The notes under the pieces: model-generated
What the model was told of the DNA's origin: nothing
Database searches by the model: none
The model's input: the letters and a program-made list of their open reading frames with translations, nothing else
DNA from: Ruminococcaceae bacterium UBA7075
GTDB lineage: Bacteria > Bacillota > Clostridia > Oscillospirales > Acutalibacteraceae
Length of the DNA stretch: 31,644 nt
Direction of reading: 5' to 3'
NCBI GenBank assembly: GCA_002493635.1
Contig: DKZL01000009.1
Span: 1-31,644, forward strand
Program-made: the position numbers and the translations under genes
In this document: piece after piece, positions 7,200 through 17,000 of the stretch
Position numbering within the stretch: position 1 is the stretch's first letter
Layout: each line of letters begins with the position of its first letter

Positions 7200-7698
7200 C
7201 TACATTGCAGAAATTACTGTCTGCACCATCATTACAGCGAAAGAAATTATTGTAATCGGTGCAGAAAAATATACTGCAAGTTTTTTTACTTTTAGGGAAC
7301 AGCTCAGTAACACTCGGGCACCAAAGTGAGTGTTTATATGGTGCTGTCTGCCCGAATAGGTGCAGTCCACTGGCTGCTTTTTGATTGGTTTAATTTCAAA
7401 TTTTCCTTTAGACAGTTTTGCTCTTTTTCTGAATTTCACAATTTCGATAATAAGCAAAACAATTCCGGCAATAAGAAAAATTAAAATTAAAATATTGTTA
7501 ATACAATATATTATAGATATAAAAGTGTGTTTTGTAAACATATAATGCAATTTTAATTCTAAATCTGCACTCGACATTGGTGTACCGAGTGTAGCCAGAC
7601 TAATAGTTTGTATTTCAACTATAAGATTATTTATAAAATGGCAGACTGCTTGAATTTGAAATTTTCCGTATTTCTTTATTAATTGTTTTCTTATTCAT
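7200..7698 (-). pseudogene. Collapsed tandem copy of the CPBP protease, carrying repeat copy B
   Basis: The ATG at 7698 begins MNKKTINKEIRKISNSSSLP, nearly identical to residues 1-20 of the intact neighbour. After the codon for P20 the homology jumps, with a frame change, to HFINNL..., which lines up with intact residue 227 onward. The next 66 residues align with no gap, ending ...AGIVLLIIE against ...ITAIVFFIIE. About 206 codons, including the EExxxR and FxxxH motifs, are therefore deleted. A further insertion of 28 codons (7296-7379) interrupts the C-terminal part before KLAVYFSAPITI. An open frame of 125 residues remains from 7577 but lacks any active site. The remnant start overlaps the end of the upstream membrane gene by 8 bases. 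Confidence 0.9.
7296..7379 (+). repeat. Short structured repeat, copy B, inserted in the CPBP pseudogene
   Basis: Comparison with the intact paralogue bounds this 84-base insertion cleanly, and it keeps the pseudogene frame open. It is the full-length copy. Outer arms CAGC-T-CAGT (7300-7308) and ACTGGCTG (7369-7376) pair with one bulged T. Inner arms TCGGGCA (7314-7320) and TGCCCGA (7349-7355) pair perfectly. A small CACTC/GAGTG stem can form between 7311 and 7332. An alternative end hairpin is GCAG (7362-7365) / CTGC (7374-7377). The core matches copies A and C. It lies antisense to the host gene when written in the same orientation as copy A. Confidence 0.8.
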
Positions 7699-8299
7699 TA
7701 TTAATCTTCATCAATGCCGTTTTGTTTTTTCTGTATTCACGGTAAAACCAGAAATATACAAGAACAAGCACAGAAATCATCACAAGTATTATCATATCAA
7801 GTCTTCCGAATACAGTAGTATATGAAATAGGCTTAATTAAATTACAATATGCTTTGAACATTTCTTGGTTGTACAAATACATAAGCCATTCAATTACACA
7901 ACGTGCTCGAAATACTATGACTACAATTCCAAAGCAAAAACCAAGACACGCAAGAACATAGCGCCATATAATTTTATTCTTTGGAAGCTTATAAAGTGTT
8001 TCCTTGAATCTGTTCGGCTCGTTAAAATACAGCATTGAATAATATTCCCTTAAATTATTGCATTTTATTGTTGCTGGTTCAAATCTTATAAAAGAATAAT
8101 AGTATAACATGATTACAAGTATCAATATTATAATGTTTGAAACAAGCAAACCTGTCCAATTAAAACCCAGTGTACTGACCAATGGATTTGCTTCTCTTGA
8201 CAAGTCAGGGGAGCCAATATATGTAAAAAAATTATCAAAAAAACTTACAACTATTGTCAGAAATGTTACTATACCAAATTTAACTGCTTTTCTTTTCAT
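7691..8299 (-). CDS. Uncharacterised membrane protein in the GntR-ABC-CPBP operon
   Basis: I do not recognise a named family with confidence. With the start at 8299 the protein has 202 residues. That start has an AGAGGAAAAG ribosome site; a longer form would start at 8317. It shows about four hydrophobic segments, near residues 5-20, 50-70, 110-135 and 165-190. The first is followed by FFDNFFTYIGSPDLSREANPL, a pattern of Asp, Thr, Tyr and an E-x-NPL motif reminiscent of DUF5658-like membrane proteins. A basic C-terminal tail (YREYRKNKTALMK) is probably cytoplasmic. The position between the 65-residue protein and the CPBP genes suggests a shared envelope-related role. Confidence 0.75.
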   Translation of the reverse strand: MKRKAVKFGIVTFLTIVVSFFDNFFTYIGSPDLSREANPLVSTLGFNWTGLLVSNIIILILVIMLYYYSFIRFEPATIKCNNLREYYSMLYFNEPNRFKETLYKLPKNKIIWRYVLACLGFCFGIVVIVFRARCVIEWLMYLYNQEMFKAYCNLIKPISYTTVFGRLDMIILVMISVLVLVYFWFYREYRKNKTALMKINNE

Positions 8300-8313
8300 A
8301 TTCTTTTCCTCTA

Positions 8314-8511
8314 TCATTTAAACAAACCTTTGTCACCGTCATAATATTCTTTATCAGAAATTTCTTTATCCTCGTCCAGATTATATTCACTATGTTCAAA
8401 CATACCTTTGCCTGTACGGTAATTAATATTTTGCCCTCGTGTAAAGGCAATGCCTATCAGAATTACAACGACAATTAATGCAATAATTCCTACGATTCCC
8501 CAAAAATCCAT
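8314..8511 (-). CDS. Small single-span membrane protein
   Basis: This 65-residue protein has one strongly hydrophobic segment (about residues 4-24, GIVGIIALIVVVILIGIAF). It is followed by a short basic linker and a very acidic, hydrophilic tail (EYNLDEDKEISDKEYYDGDKG). I recognise no family. It could be a small subunit or modulator of the ABC transporter encoded immediately upstream. A precursor peptide is less likely because there is no leader-like N-terminus or Gly-Gly site. It is coupled in the operon: its stop overlaps the possible longer start of the next gene, and a GGAGGT ribosome site precedes it. Confidence 0.7.
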   Translation of the reverse strand: MDFWGIVGIIALIVVVILIGIAFTRGQNINYRTGKGMFEHSEYNLDEDKEISDKEYYDGDKGLFK

Positions 8512-8522
8512 ATTGACCTCCG

Positions 8523-9323
8523 TTATCTCTTTATTTGCGTTGTTTTAATAATATAATAAAGTCCTATCGAAAAAAGTATTCCGATTCCTGTAAAAATCAT
8601 ACACATTAACAGCGGTGATTTGTACGTCATTCCGAACATAGTATAAATGATGTTATTATAGCTTTCAGTAAGTGATCCTTTGGTTACAAACATATCAATT
8701 ACGGGAATACCTGCATATATAATAATATACGGCACAAGCACAATCAGTACCTTTGCAATTAATTTTACTCTGTAAAACAGGCTTGCTATAAACAGGCTGA
8801 TAATATAAACTGCAGTAGCCGCAAAGAACATCATAAGTATGCCAAGAAGAATTTTTTCTGTATTATTTGCTTTTCCAAAGAAATATACAGTATGATAATC
8901 CTTATAATACATAGTTTCAGTAAAAAACGGTCTTAGTTCAATGTGAAAACCGGATGTATTTATTACTGATTTACAAAGCGAATTTATACCAAAGCAGAAA
9001 AAAGCACTCATAATTGAGCAAACAGCTGATGTCGCTATTCCGACAATAAGCTTTGATATAAATAATCCAGTTCGGCTGTTTGAAAGCTGAAAACAAAGGT
9101 TTAAATCCTTTTTATAATAATAAAACGCAGAAATTATCATTATTGCAACAAAGATAAAATCATATCCGTCTATTACCATAATTGCATTGATAGGCTCATT
9201 GGCATAATTCATAGCAATACAGACGTAATATACAGCAAGGGCGGAACAAGCACCTAATGATGCGGTTATTACCAGCATAAAATGATTAAAAATCTGATAT
9301 TTAACGGATGTTTTAAGCTTCAT
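8523..9323 (-). CDS. ABC transporter permease (ABC-2 type)
   Basis: This 266-residue polytopic protein has about six hydrophobic segments and no ATPase motifs. It starts one base after the stop of the upstream ATPase gene, with a ribosome site AAAGGAGGAC overlapping that gene's end. Gene order GntR repressor, ATPase, permease resembles the YtrABC-type cassettes of Bacillus, which respond to cell-wall antibiotics. Substrate and direction cannot be read from the sequence. Export, or a stress-response role, is the more likely reading given the ABC-2-like topology and the absence of a substrate-binding protein. Confidence 0.8.
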   Translation of the reverse strand: MKLKTSVKYQIFNHFMLVITASLGACSALAVYYVCIAMNYANEPINAIMVIDGYDFIFVAIMIISAFYYYKKDLNLCFQLSNSRTGLFISKLIVGIATSAVCSIMSAFFCFGINSLCKSVINTSGFHIELRPFFTETMYYKDYHTVYFFGKANNTEKILLGILMMFFAATAVYIISLFIASLFYRVKLIAKVLIVLVPYIIIYAGIPVIDMFVTKGSLTESYNNIIYTMFGMTYKSPLLMCMIFTGIGILFSIGLYYIIKTTQIKR

Positions 9324-9324
9324 A

Positions 9325-10179
9325 TTAGTCCTCCTTTTTGTTTGTAAGCTTTATAAACAGCTTTTGAAGGTTAAGCTGAGAAACCTCAACTTCATTCGGT
9401 AAATTTGCTGGAATAGTGCCCAATACATAAATTGTCTTAATTGTTCCAAACTCTTCACTGCTGATTATTTCATATTTTTTTGCAAATTCATCAACTATAT
9501 GACTTTTTCCTGAAATAGAAAATCCTTGTAATAAAAAATCGTCTTTTGACTTCTGTATTGTAACTTTACCGTTGTCTATGATAATTACATCTTCAACAAT
9601 ATTCGCAATTTCATCAATAAGATGTGTCGAAACAATAATTGTGCAGGGACTTTCGATATATTTTTCGAGCAGAAGCTTGTAGAATTTTTCCCTGTAATTT
9701 GCGTCAAGTCCGTTAACGGGTTCATCAAAAACCAGATAAGGTCTGTTGATGCAAAGACCTGTAATAAGCTTTAATGCAGTAATCTGACCTGTTGAAAGTC
9801 CTCTGATTTTCTTATTTTCCGTAATATGAAATTCATTTAAAAGCAAATTTGCTTTATCGATGTCAAATTCACTGTAAAAATCATTAATCCGCTTAAAGAG
9901 CGTTTTTATCTTAATATCTTTTGGAAAAAGATTGCTTTCACTCATCATATAAATCTTTGACAGTGCTTTTGAGTTTTTTCTTGCATTTTTACCGTCAATT
10001 AGCACTGTACCCGAATCAGGAAATACACGGTTGTCAATTATATTCAGCAATGTAGTTTTTCCTGCGCCGTTTCTGCCGAAAAGCCCGTAAATCTTGTTAC
10101 TTTCAATAGTTAAATTTATGTTATCAAGTGTTTTTATTTTTTCGTAGCTTTTACACAGATTTTTAATTTCAATGCTCAT
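9325..10179 (-). CDS. ABC transporter ATP-binding protein (YtrB-like)
   Basis: This is the nucleotide-binding subunit that drives the adjacent permease. With the start at 10179 (MSIEIKNLCKSYEKIKTL) it has 284 residues. The GAAAGGGG ribosome site 8 bases ahead decides for this start over an in-frame ATG at 10197 inside the repressor gene. Walker A is GLFGRNGAGKTTLL (about residues 32-45). The ABC signature is a variant, LSTGQ, in IRGLSTGQITALKLITGL (about 127-144). Walker B is YLVFDEPVNGLD, with the switch His in STHLIDE. The C-terminal ~75 residues form an extra domain. The gene overlaps the upstream gntR by 11 bases. Confidence 0.92.
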   Translation of the reverse strand: MSIEIKNLCKSYEKIKTLDNINLTIESNKIYGLFGRNGAGKTTLLNIIDNRVFPDSGTVLIDGKNARKNSKALSKIYMMSESNLFPKDIKIKTLFKRINDFYSEFDIDKANLLLNEFHITENKKIRGLSTGQITALKLITGLCINRPYLVFDEPVNGLDANYREKFYKLLLEKYIESPCTIIVSTHLIDEIANIVEDVIIIDNGKVTIQKSKDDFLLQGFSISGKSHIVDEFAKKYEIISSEEFGTIKTIYVLGTIPANLPNEVEVSQLNLQKLFIKLTNKKED

Positions 10180-10543
10180 CGCTGAAGCCCCTTTCAATCA
10201 TTTTTTTGATGTCATCATTTGTCAGACCAAGCCGTTTTGCCTCATTCACAAGCGAGGTAATGTACTTGTCAAAAAATTCATTTCTCCTGCTATCAAGCAA
10301 TCTGTTTATTGCGCCTTCGCATACGAACATTCCGATACCACGCTTTTTATAAACGATATTATTCTCGACAAGAATATTAATTCCTTTCAGGGCGGTTGCA
10401 GGATTTATCTGATACCTTAGGGCAAGCTCCGTAATTGAAGGAATCTGTTCGCCTTCTTTGTAATGCCCCTGTAAAATTGAGTCCTCAATGCCTTCTCTAA
10501 TCTGTTGAAAGATAGGCTTGTCGATGGCAGTGTTTATATTCAA
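10169..10543 (-). CDS. GntR-family transcriptional repressor (YtrA subfamily)
   Basis: The protein is 124 residues: a winged-helix domain plus a short C-terminal dimerisation tail, typical of YtrA regulators. The N-terminus PIFQQIREGIEDSILQGHYKEGEQIPSITELALRYQINPATALKGINILVENNIVYKKRGIGMFV is a textbook GntR DNA-binding domain. It is the first gene of the leftward operon and lies directly behind a promoter with consensus hexamers and a palindromic AT-rich repeat. By analogy with the family, it probably represses its own operon until a membrane or cell-wall signal releases it. Confidence 0.92.
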   Translation of the reverse strand: MNINTAIDKPIFQQIREGIEDSILQGHYKEGEQIPSITELALRYQINPATALKGINILVENNIVYKKRGIGMFVCEGAINRLLDSRRNEFFDKYITSLVNEAKRLGLTNDDIKKMIERGFSDEH

Positions 10544-10559
10544 ATTCTCACCTTCTTTG

Positions 10560-10583
10560 TTAGTTAGTTAACTAATTAACTAA
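10560..10583. promoter_or_regulatory. Putative operator of the GntR repressor
   Basis: The sequence holds repeated GTTA/TAAC units centred on a perfect 12-base palindrome, TTAGTTAACTAA at 10564-10575. It lies between the -10 box and the ribosome site of gntR, where a bound repressor would block transcription. YtrA-type GntR proteins are known to bind such symmetric AT-rich sites. The specific assignment is inference. Confidence 0.7.
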
Positions 10584-10587
10584 TTCG

Positions 10588-10615
10588 ATTATAACACACA
10601 GTTATTGTATGTCAA
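10588..10615 (-). promoter_or_regulatory. Consensus sigma-A promoter of the gntR-ABC-CPBP operon
   Basis: On the minus strand TTGACA (10615-10610) and TATAAT (10593-10588) are both perfect consensus hexamers with a 16-base spacer. Such a strong promoter next to an operator-like palindrome fits a normally repressed, inducible operon. Confidence 0.88.
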
Positions 10616-10643
10616 TATCTTTTTAAAAAAATAATACAATTTA

Positions 10644-10672
10644 TTGAATATTTTTTACATAAATGGTACTAT
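10644..10672 (+). promoter_or_regulatory. Probable addB-addA promoter
   Basis: TTGAAT at 10644-10649 and TACTAT at 10667-10672 are separated by 17 bases. The addB ATG follows about 40 bases downstream. Confidence 0.6.
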
Positions 10673-10713
10673 ATTTACATATATCGAATAACGATTCGCA
10701 CAGGAGGTGTGCT

Positions 10714-13700
10714 ATGTTTCAGTTCATTTTAGGTAAAAGCGGCAGCGGCAAAACAACGTATATATATAACCGGATTGCCGAATTGGTAAACAACTCTGAC
10801 AGAAAAATTATAATGCTCATTCCTGACCAGAGTTCATTTGAAACTGAGAAGAATTTTCTTGAATTATTTGGCGCAAAAAAAGCAAAACAAGTGTCGGTAT
10901 TTGGATTTACAAAGTTGTGCAGCTATGTTTTTAATAAGGTGCATTTCAAGCCGTTGAATGTAATTGACAACGGTACCCGTGCAGTTATTATGAATATTGC
11001 ACTTGAACAGCTGACGGAAAAACTCAGCTTATTCAGAAGTAAAAACAGCAAAAGCATTGCCGACATTATGCTCAGAACTCTTGAAGACTGTAAGAATAAT
11101 AAAATATCAACAGATTTATTAAGGGAATGTTCATTAAAAGTTGACGATAAAACGCTTAGTGCAAAGCTGTATGAAACTTCATTGATTCTTGATACCTATG
11201 ATGCACTTGTTTCGCAAAGTTACATTGATCCGTTAGATGATCTTTCAAGATTATATGATATTCTTGAAAAGAATATTATTTTCGAGAATTATGTTTTATT
11301 TGTAGATTCATTCAGCGGCTTTAACAAGCAGCAGCTTGACGTTCTTGGGTTGCTCATCAGGCAATGCGAAGATACATATGTTTCTCTCACGCTCGACCCG
11401 CTCACAAGGGGTAATGACGAGCTTTTTGAAACTTCATACAACACAATGCGTCAGATTACTGATATTTGTAACAGTGATTTCATTGATATAAAAAAGCCTG
11501 TAGAACTTAACGAGTGTTTAAGATTCAGAAATGATGAGCTTGCAGCTCTGGAACAGGGGATATACCGCAATGATTTTGAGAAATACGATATAACACCTCA
11601 AAATATTGTGCTTTATCCCGCAAATGACATTCATAATGAGTGCGAGTTTGTTGCCCGTGAGATTAAGCGACTTGTGATTGAAGAGGGTTATCTGTACTCC
11701 GATATTTCTGTAATTGCGCATAATACATCTGATTACAGAGGCGTTTTAAACAGTGTCTTTGACAAATATGAAATTCCGTATTTTATGGATGTTCCTGATG
11801 ACATTGAGGTTAAGTCTGTTATAAGATTTGTTAATTCTTTGTTTAAAATGATAATAGACGATTTTGAACGTGATGATGTTATCTCATTATTAAAAACAGG
11901 ACTTACATCAAATACATTTGATGAATTAAGTATATTTGAAAATTATGTTTATGTTTGGAATATTACAAATTCAGGATTAAAAAATGAATTTACACAAAAT
12001 CCGAGAGGTTTTGCAGACGCTATGACCGAGGGTGATGTCCGCGTGCTGTCAATTGCTGAAAAGGTGCGAAAATCTGTTATTGAGCCGGCTTTAAAATTCA
12101 AGGCAGACTGCAAGGACAAGAATGCAACGGAAATTACCGTGCTGTTATATGACTTACTGACAAATATCGGAGTACAAAAGACTCTTGACAGAATGTATAA
12201 TACCCTTGAAAATAATGTCGAAAAGGGACTTGGAGCAGAACAGATAAGAATCTGGAATATGCTTATGGAGACACTCGACAAAATGGTTGCAGTGCTTGCA
12301 GACAAGCCTGTTTCAATCAGACGGTATTTTGAACTGCTTTCTATTCAGATTTCAGCAATTAAGCTTGCGGATATTCCGCAGACTCTCGACAGTGTTACAG
12401 TTACAACTGCGCAGAGAGTGCGACTTTCAAAGCAGAAGGCAGCATTTCTGATAGGATGTGTTGATGGAAAATTCCCCGAAGCTCCAAAAACAACAGGTGT
12501 ATTTTCAATGTACGAGCTAAAAATACTTGCTTTAAACGATGTTGCACTTGCAGATGATTTTGCCGATTTTTCAAAACTCGAAAAATTTATGGCTTATTCT
12601 TGTATGACGTCGGCTTCCGATAAGCTGTATCTGTCTTATCCTCTGTCAAATCTTCAAGATGAACAATTTTCTCCTTCGTCAATTATTGATGAAACGCATA
12701 AGATTTTTAATAATTTAAAGATACTTGACAGTGTTGAAGTAAATTCTCCTGAAAATTCTATGTGGGCATTACAGCCGGCTTTTGAGGAGTACGCAAGATT
12801 GTGCGGCAGAAACAATGCTAATCTTGCTTCACTGAAAAATGTTTTTGCAGATAACGAGGAATACAGTGCAAAAATGTTTGCACTTTACAGAGCGTTTGAC
12901 CATTCGCCGTTCAGAATAGAAAGCAGTGACAACACACACAATTTATTTGGTGATAATTTAAAAATATCCGCTTCGCAAATTGAAAAGTTTAATCTTTGCA
13001 GATTCTCATATTTTTGCAACTATGGTCTGCGTGTGCGTGAAAGAAGAAAAGCAGAGATTAATCCGCTTGAATACGGTACATTGGTTCACTATATTCTTGA
13101 AAGATTTTTTACGGAATTTACAAAGCCTGTTTACTCGGCTTTTTCTGAAAAACAGACAGAAAGCTTTGTAAGCAAGGTTCTTGATGAATATACCGAAGAA
13201 TATTTCGGGGGCAGCAAGGACAAGACAAAGTCATTTATGTTTAATTTATCAACACTGAAAGACAATGTTGTCTTGCTTTTAAACCATATAATCGAAGAGC
13301 TTGCTCAGAGTGATTTTGATGTTGCAGACTGCGAGCTTTCAATAGGTAATGATATTCCGGCATATACTATTTCTTTGCCCACAGGAGAAAATATTGCGAT
13401 ATACGGCAATATTGACAGGGTAGATGTAATGGAGCAGAGGGGAATAATATACCTTCGTATAGTCGATTACAAAACCGGAACAAAAAATTTCAAGCTTTCT
13501 GATGTTTTATACGGATTGAATTTACAGATGCTTTTATATCTGTATGCTGTTCAGAAAAACGGAAAAGAAAAATACGGCGAAACAAATCCAGCCGGAATCC
13601 TGTATATGCCGGCAACTGCACCTGTAATCGGCGCAGATAAAGCGATGACAGAGGATAATATAAATTCCAAGCTTAATTCAGAACTGAGAATGAACGGACT

Positions 13701-14088
13701 TCTGCTCAATGATATAACTGTAATAAAGGGAATGGACAGGTCTGAAAAGGCTAAATATATTCCTGTCAGGATAAAGGCAGATATGCCTGACTCAAAGACA
13801 AGCCTTGCAACTCTTGAAGAGTTCGGAAAAATATTTGGCAAGCTCGATTTAATTGTTACACAAATGGCGACTGATCTGTATTCCGGCAATATAACAGCGT
13901 CGCCGATTAAGGATAAAAAGACTGCAAATTCTCACGACGCCTGCAAATACTGCCCTTATGACAGTGTGTGTGCATATCATATGAGCGAGCCGAGAATGCT
14001 GTATGAATTTGATAATAAAACTGTATTTGAACAGCTTGACAAAGAATTTGCAAAGGAGGGGGACTTAAATGGCAAGGCAGTGGACTGA
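10714..14088 (+). CDS. addB: ATP-dependent helicase/deoxyribonuclease subunit B (AddB)
   Basis: This is the second subunit of the AddAB complex, which resects DNA double-strand breaks and loads RecA; AddB carries one nuclease domain and the Chi-scanning role. The start at 10714 follows an AGGAGGTG ribosome site and gives MFQFILGKSGSGKTTYIYNRI, with the P-loop right at the N-terminus. An upstream in-frame ATG at 10663 lies in the promoter and is rejected. The C-terminal nuclease domain shows GTLVHYILERFF and IVDYKTGTK. Four Cys for the family's Fe-S cluster are visible: one in FNLCRFSYFC and three in CKYCPYDSVC. Its 1124 residues are normal. The end overlaps addA by 20 bases. Confidence 0.96.
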   Translation: MFQFILGKSGSGKTTYIYNRIAELVNNSDRKIIMLIPDQSSFETEKNFLELFGAKKAKQVSVFGFTKLCSYVFNKVHFKPLNVIDNGTRAVIMNIALEQLTEKLSLFRSKNSKSIADIMLRTLEDCKNNKISTDLLRECSLKVDDKTLSAKLYETSLILDTYDALVSQSYIDPLDDLSRLYDILEKNIIFENYVLFVDSFSGFNKQQLDVLGLLIRQCEDTYVSLTLDPLTRGNDELFETSYNTMRQITDICNSDFIDIKKPVELNECLRFRNDELAALEQGIYRNDFEKYDITPQNIVLYPANDIHNECEFVAREIKRLVIEEGYLYSDISVIAHNTSDYRGVLNSVFDKYEIPYFMDVPDDIEVKSVIRFVNSLFKMIIDDFERDDVISLLKTGLTSNTFDELSIFENYVYVWNITNSGLKNEFTQNPRGFADAMTEGDVRVLSIAEKVRKSVIEPALKFKADCKDKNATEITVLLYDLLTNIGVQKTLDRMYNTLENNVEKGLGAEQIRIWNMLMETLDKMVAVLADKPVSIRRYFELLSIQISAIKLADIPQTLDSVTVTTAQRVRLSKQKAAFLIGCVDGKFPEAPKTTGVFSMYELKILALNDVALADDFADFSKLEKFMAYSCMTSASDKLYLSYPLSNLQDEQFSPSSIIDETHKIFNNLKILDSVEVNSPENSMWALQPAFEEYARLCGRNNANLASLKNVFADNEEYSAKMFALYRAFDHSPFRIESSDNTHNLFGDNLKISASQIEKFNLCRFSYFCNYGLRVRERRKAEINPLEYGTLVHYILERFFTEFTKPVYSAFSEKQTESFVSKVLDEYTEEYFGGSKDKTKSFMFNLSTLKDNVVLLLNHIIEELAQSDFDVADCELSIGNDIPAYTISLPTGENIAIYGNIDRVDVMEQRGIIYLRIVDYKTGTKNFKLSDVLYGLNLQMLLYLYAVQKNGKEKYGETNPAGILYMPATAPVIGADKAMTEDNINSKLNSELRMNGLLLNDITVIKGMDRSEKAKYIPVRIKADMPDSKTSLATLEEFGKIFGKLDLIVTQMATDLYSGNITASPIKDKKTANSHDACKYCPYDSVCAYHMSEPRMLYEFDNKTVFEQLDKEFAKEGDLNGKAVD

Positions 14089-17000
14089 ACAACAGCATAA
14101 TGCAATTTACGCAACAGACGGCTCTGTACTTGTATCTGCCGCCGCAGGTTCAGGCAAAACAGCAGTGCTTGTAGAGCGTGTTATCAATCTTATTACTCGT
14201 GATAAAGAACCTATGGATGTTGACCGTTTGTTAATAGTAACCTTTACCCGTGCGGCAGCCTCTGAAATGAAGCAGCGTTTGTCAGAAGCACTGACCTCAC
14301 TGCTTAAGAATGACCCATATAACTCTAACTTACTTAAGCAGAAACAGCTTTTATACAACGCAAGTATTTCAACTATTGACAGTTTCTGCTCAAATCTTGT
14401 CCGTGAATATTTTCATACTCTGCAAATTAATGCAGATTTCAGAAATGCTGAGGAAAGTGAACTGAGTATTCTGGAAAATCAGGCGCTTGACATATCTTTT
14501 GAGGATTTTTACAAGCAGGACAGTGCTGATTTCATAAATCTTGTCAACGCTTTTTCATCAAAAGGCGGAGACGTCAAGCTCAGAGATACAGTGCTAAAAA
14601 TCTGCAAGTTTCTCTCAACCCAGCCCTTTCCCGAAAATTGGCTTAATAATATGCTTAAAAATTATGATGAAATGCCGATTGCAAAAACTATATGGGGCAA
14701 AATATTAATTGATAATGCAAACTCAACAGCAATGCACGCAATTAATATCACTGAAAATTCAATTAAAATGCTTTCGGAAGATAACGTCCTTTATGAAAAA
14801 CTGGTACCTCGTTTTGAGGAAGATTTAGCATTTCTGCAAAAATTTCAGGAGAAGCTGTACACTTGCACATGGGATGAAATTAAACAGCATATTTACGGCT
14901 TTGTTTCAGGTCAGCTTCGTGCGCCTAAAGATTATACCAATCATCCGATAAAGCTTGCGGTTGCAAAAAAACGTGATGAAGTGAAATCATTAATCAAAGA
15001 ACTTCAAACTATTTTTTCGTGGAGTGAGGAAGATGCAAAGCAGGAAATCAGGGAGATTAAATCTTTGACTGCAACGCTTTTTGACCTTGTAAGACATTAC
15101 ATTAAAATCCTTTCGGAGCTTAAGTATAAAAAGAACATCCTTTCATTTTCAGATGTTGAAGCGCTTACTGTAAAGCTGCTTGCCGTACCGTTTGAGGACG
15201 GATATAAAAAAACTGAGCAGGCAAATGAAATTTCAGCAAGATATGATGCTGTTATGGTTGATGAATTTCAGGATGTAAATGATGTTCAGGATTTGATATT
15301 TAAGTGCGTAAGCACAGACGAAAACAATCTGTTTGTGGTCGGTGATGTAAAGCAGAGTATTTACGGATTTCGTCAGGCAAAACCCGAAATATTTATAAAC
15401 CGCAAGAATATTTATAACAGATATGACGAAAATAACCCTCAGTATCCTGCAACTATAATTCTTGATAAGAATTTCAGAAGCCGAACTGAGGTGTGCGACG
15501 CTGTAAATTTTATTTTTTCACGTTTAATGTCAAAAGAGTCTGCACAAATGGATTATACTTCTGATGAAAAGCTTAATGCAGGTGCGGTATATTCTCCAAG
15601 CGATAAATGCTGTTTTGAATTTGCGATGATTGAGAAAGATGTTTTTGATGAAGATGACAATGCTGTTATTGAAGCTCAGTATATTGCAAATAAAATAAGA
15701 AAAATGATGAGCGAGGGATTTACTGTTACCGATAACGGTATTGAGCGAAAAGCAACATACGGTGATTTTGCTGTTATAATGCGCAGTCCGAAAAAGACGG
15801 CATCTACTTATGTTAAGGTGCTTTCAGATTACGGTATTCCTGCATTCAGTGACAATAAAAATAATTCATTTGATGCACAGGAGATAAAAATAATTTTAAA
15901 CCTGTTAAGAGTAATCAATAATCCTACTCTTGATATTCCGTTGCTTTCCGTTATGTGCAGTCCTATTTACGGTTTTACACCTGACGAACTTGCAGAAATG
16001 CGTTCTGATTCCAGATATTTAAGTCTTTATGCTTCGGTTATTGGCTATTCAGAGAAGAATGTTAAAGCAAAAATGTTTATCAAAGAGCTTGAAAAGCTGA
16101 GAAATTTGTCCTACGTTTGCGGAATTGATGAGTTGATAGGCAGAATATATGATGAAACTGCATTTCCTGCAATTACTTCTGCTGTAAGCAATGATTTTGA
16201 GCCTGTTAAAAACCTTAATCTCTTGCGTGAATATGCTCGTAATTTTGAAAAAAACGGATATAAGACGCTCTCTGATTTTATTCAGTTTGTTGATAAAATG
16301 GTAGAAAACGACACATCTCTTCCTGCTTCATCATCGGGGGAAGATGGAATTAACGGAGTGAGAGTGTTAAGTATTCATTCGTCCAAGGGGCTTGAATTTC
16401 CGGTTTGTTTTATAGCTGACACTGCTCACGAATTTAACGAGGATGAAATCCGCAAATCGGATGTTCTTGTAGACAGTTACGCAGGGCTTGGGATAAAAAA
16501 GAGGGAAGGCTTTTGCCGTTACAATACTTTGCCTATGCTTGCTGTGCGAAAGGAATTTAAAAAAAGTAATATTGCTGAGGAAATCAGAATACTCTATGTA
16601 GCTCTTACCAGAGCAAGAGAAAAACTGATAATTGTTTCTACGAAAAAGGATGTACAAAAGTATCTTGAAAATCAGTATTCAAAGCTTGTACTTGACAAAA
16701 TTATTGAGCCTTACATTGTTTTAAGCTGCAAAAGTATCTCTGATTGGATAACCTTGTGTGCTCTTGTTCATCCTTCCCTTAATCATCTTCGCAAAAGTAT
16801 TGACCCGTCAGCGGCTCATATTACGAATGACGGAAAAACACTTGACTGGAAATTTGAAATAATAGATGAATTTGATAAAAAAGAAAACTTTGAAAGTATA
16901 GAAGGCGAGGTTGCTTCTGAAAGCAGTGTAATAAATAATTTACATATGCTCAATGAATATACTTCAAATCTCAACGGTAACTTATACGAGAATATTCTTA

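Noticed and set aside
7200..7577. A 125-residue open frame as a stand-alone membrane protein gene
   Set aside because: Its sequence is the C-terminal third of the neighbouring CPBP protease plus an inserted repeat, and the true N-terminus is found in another frame at 7698.
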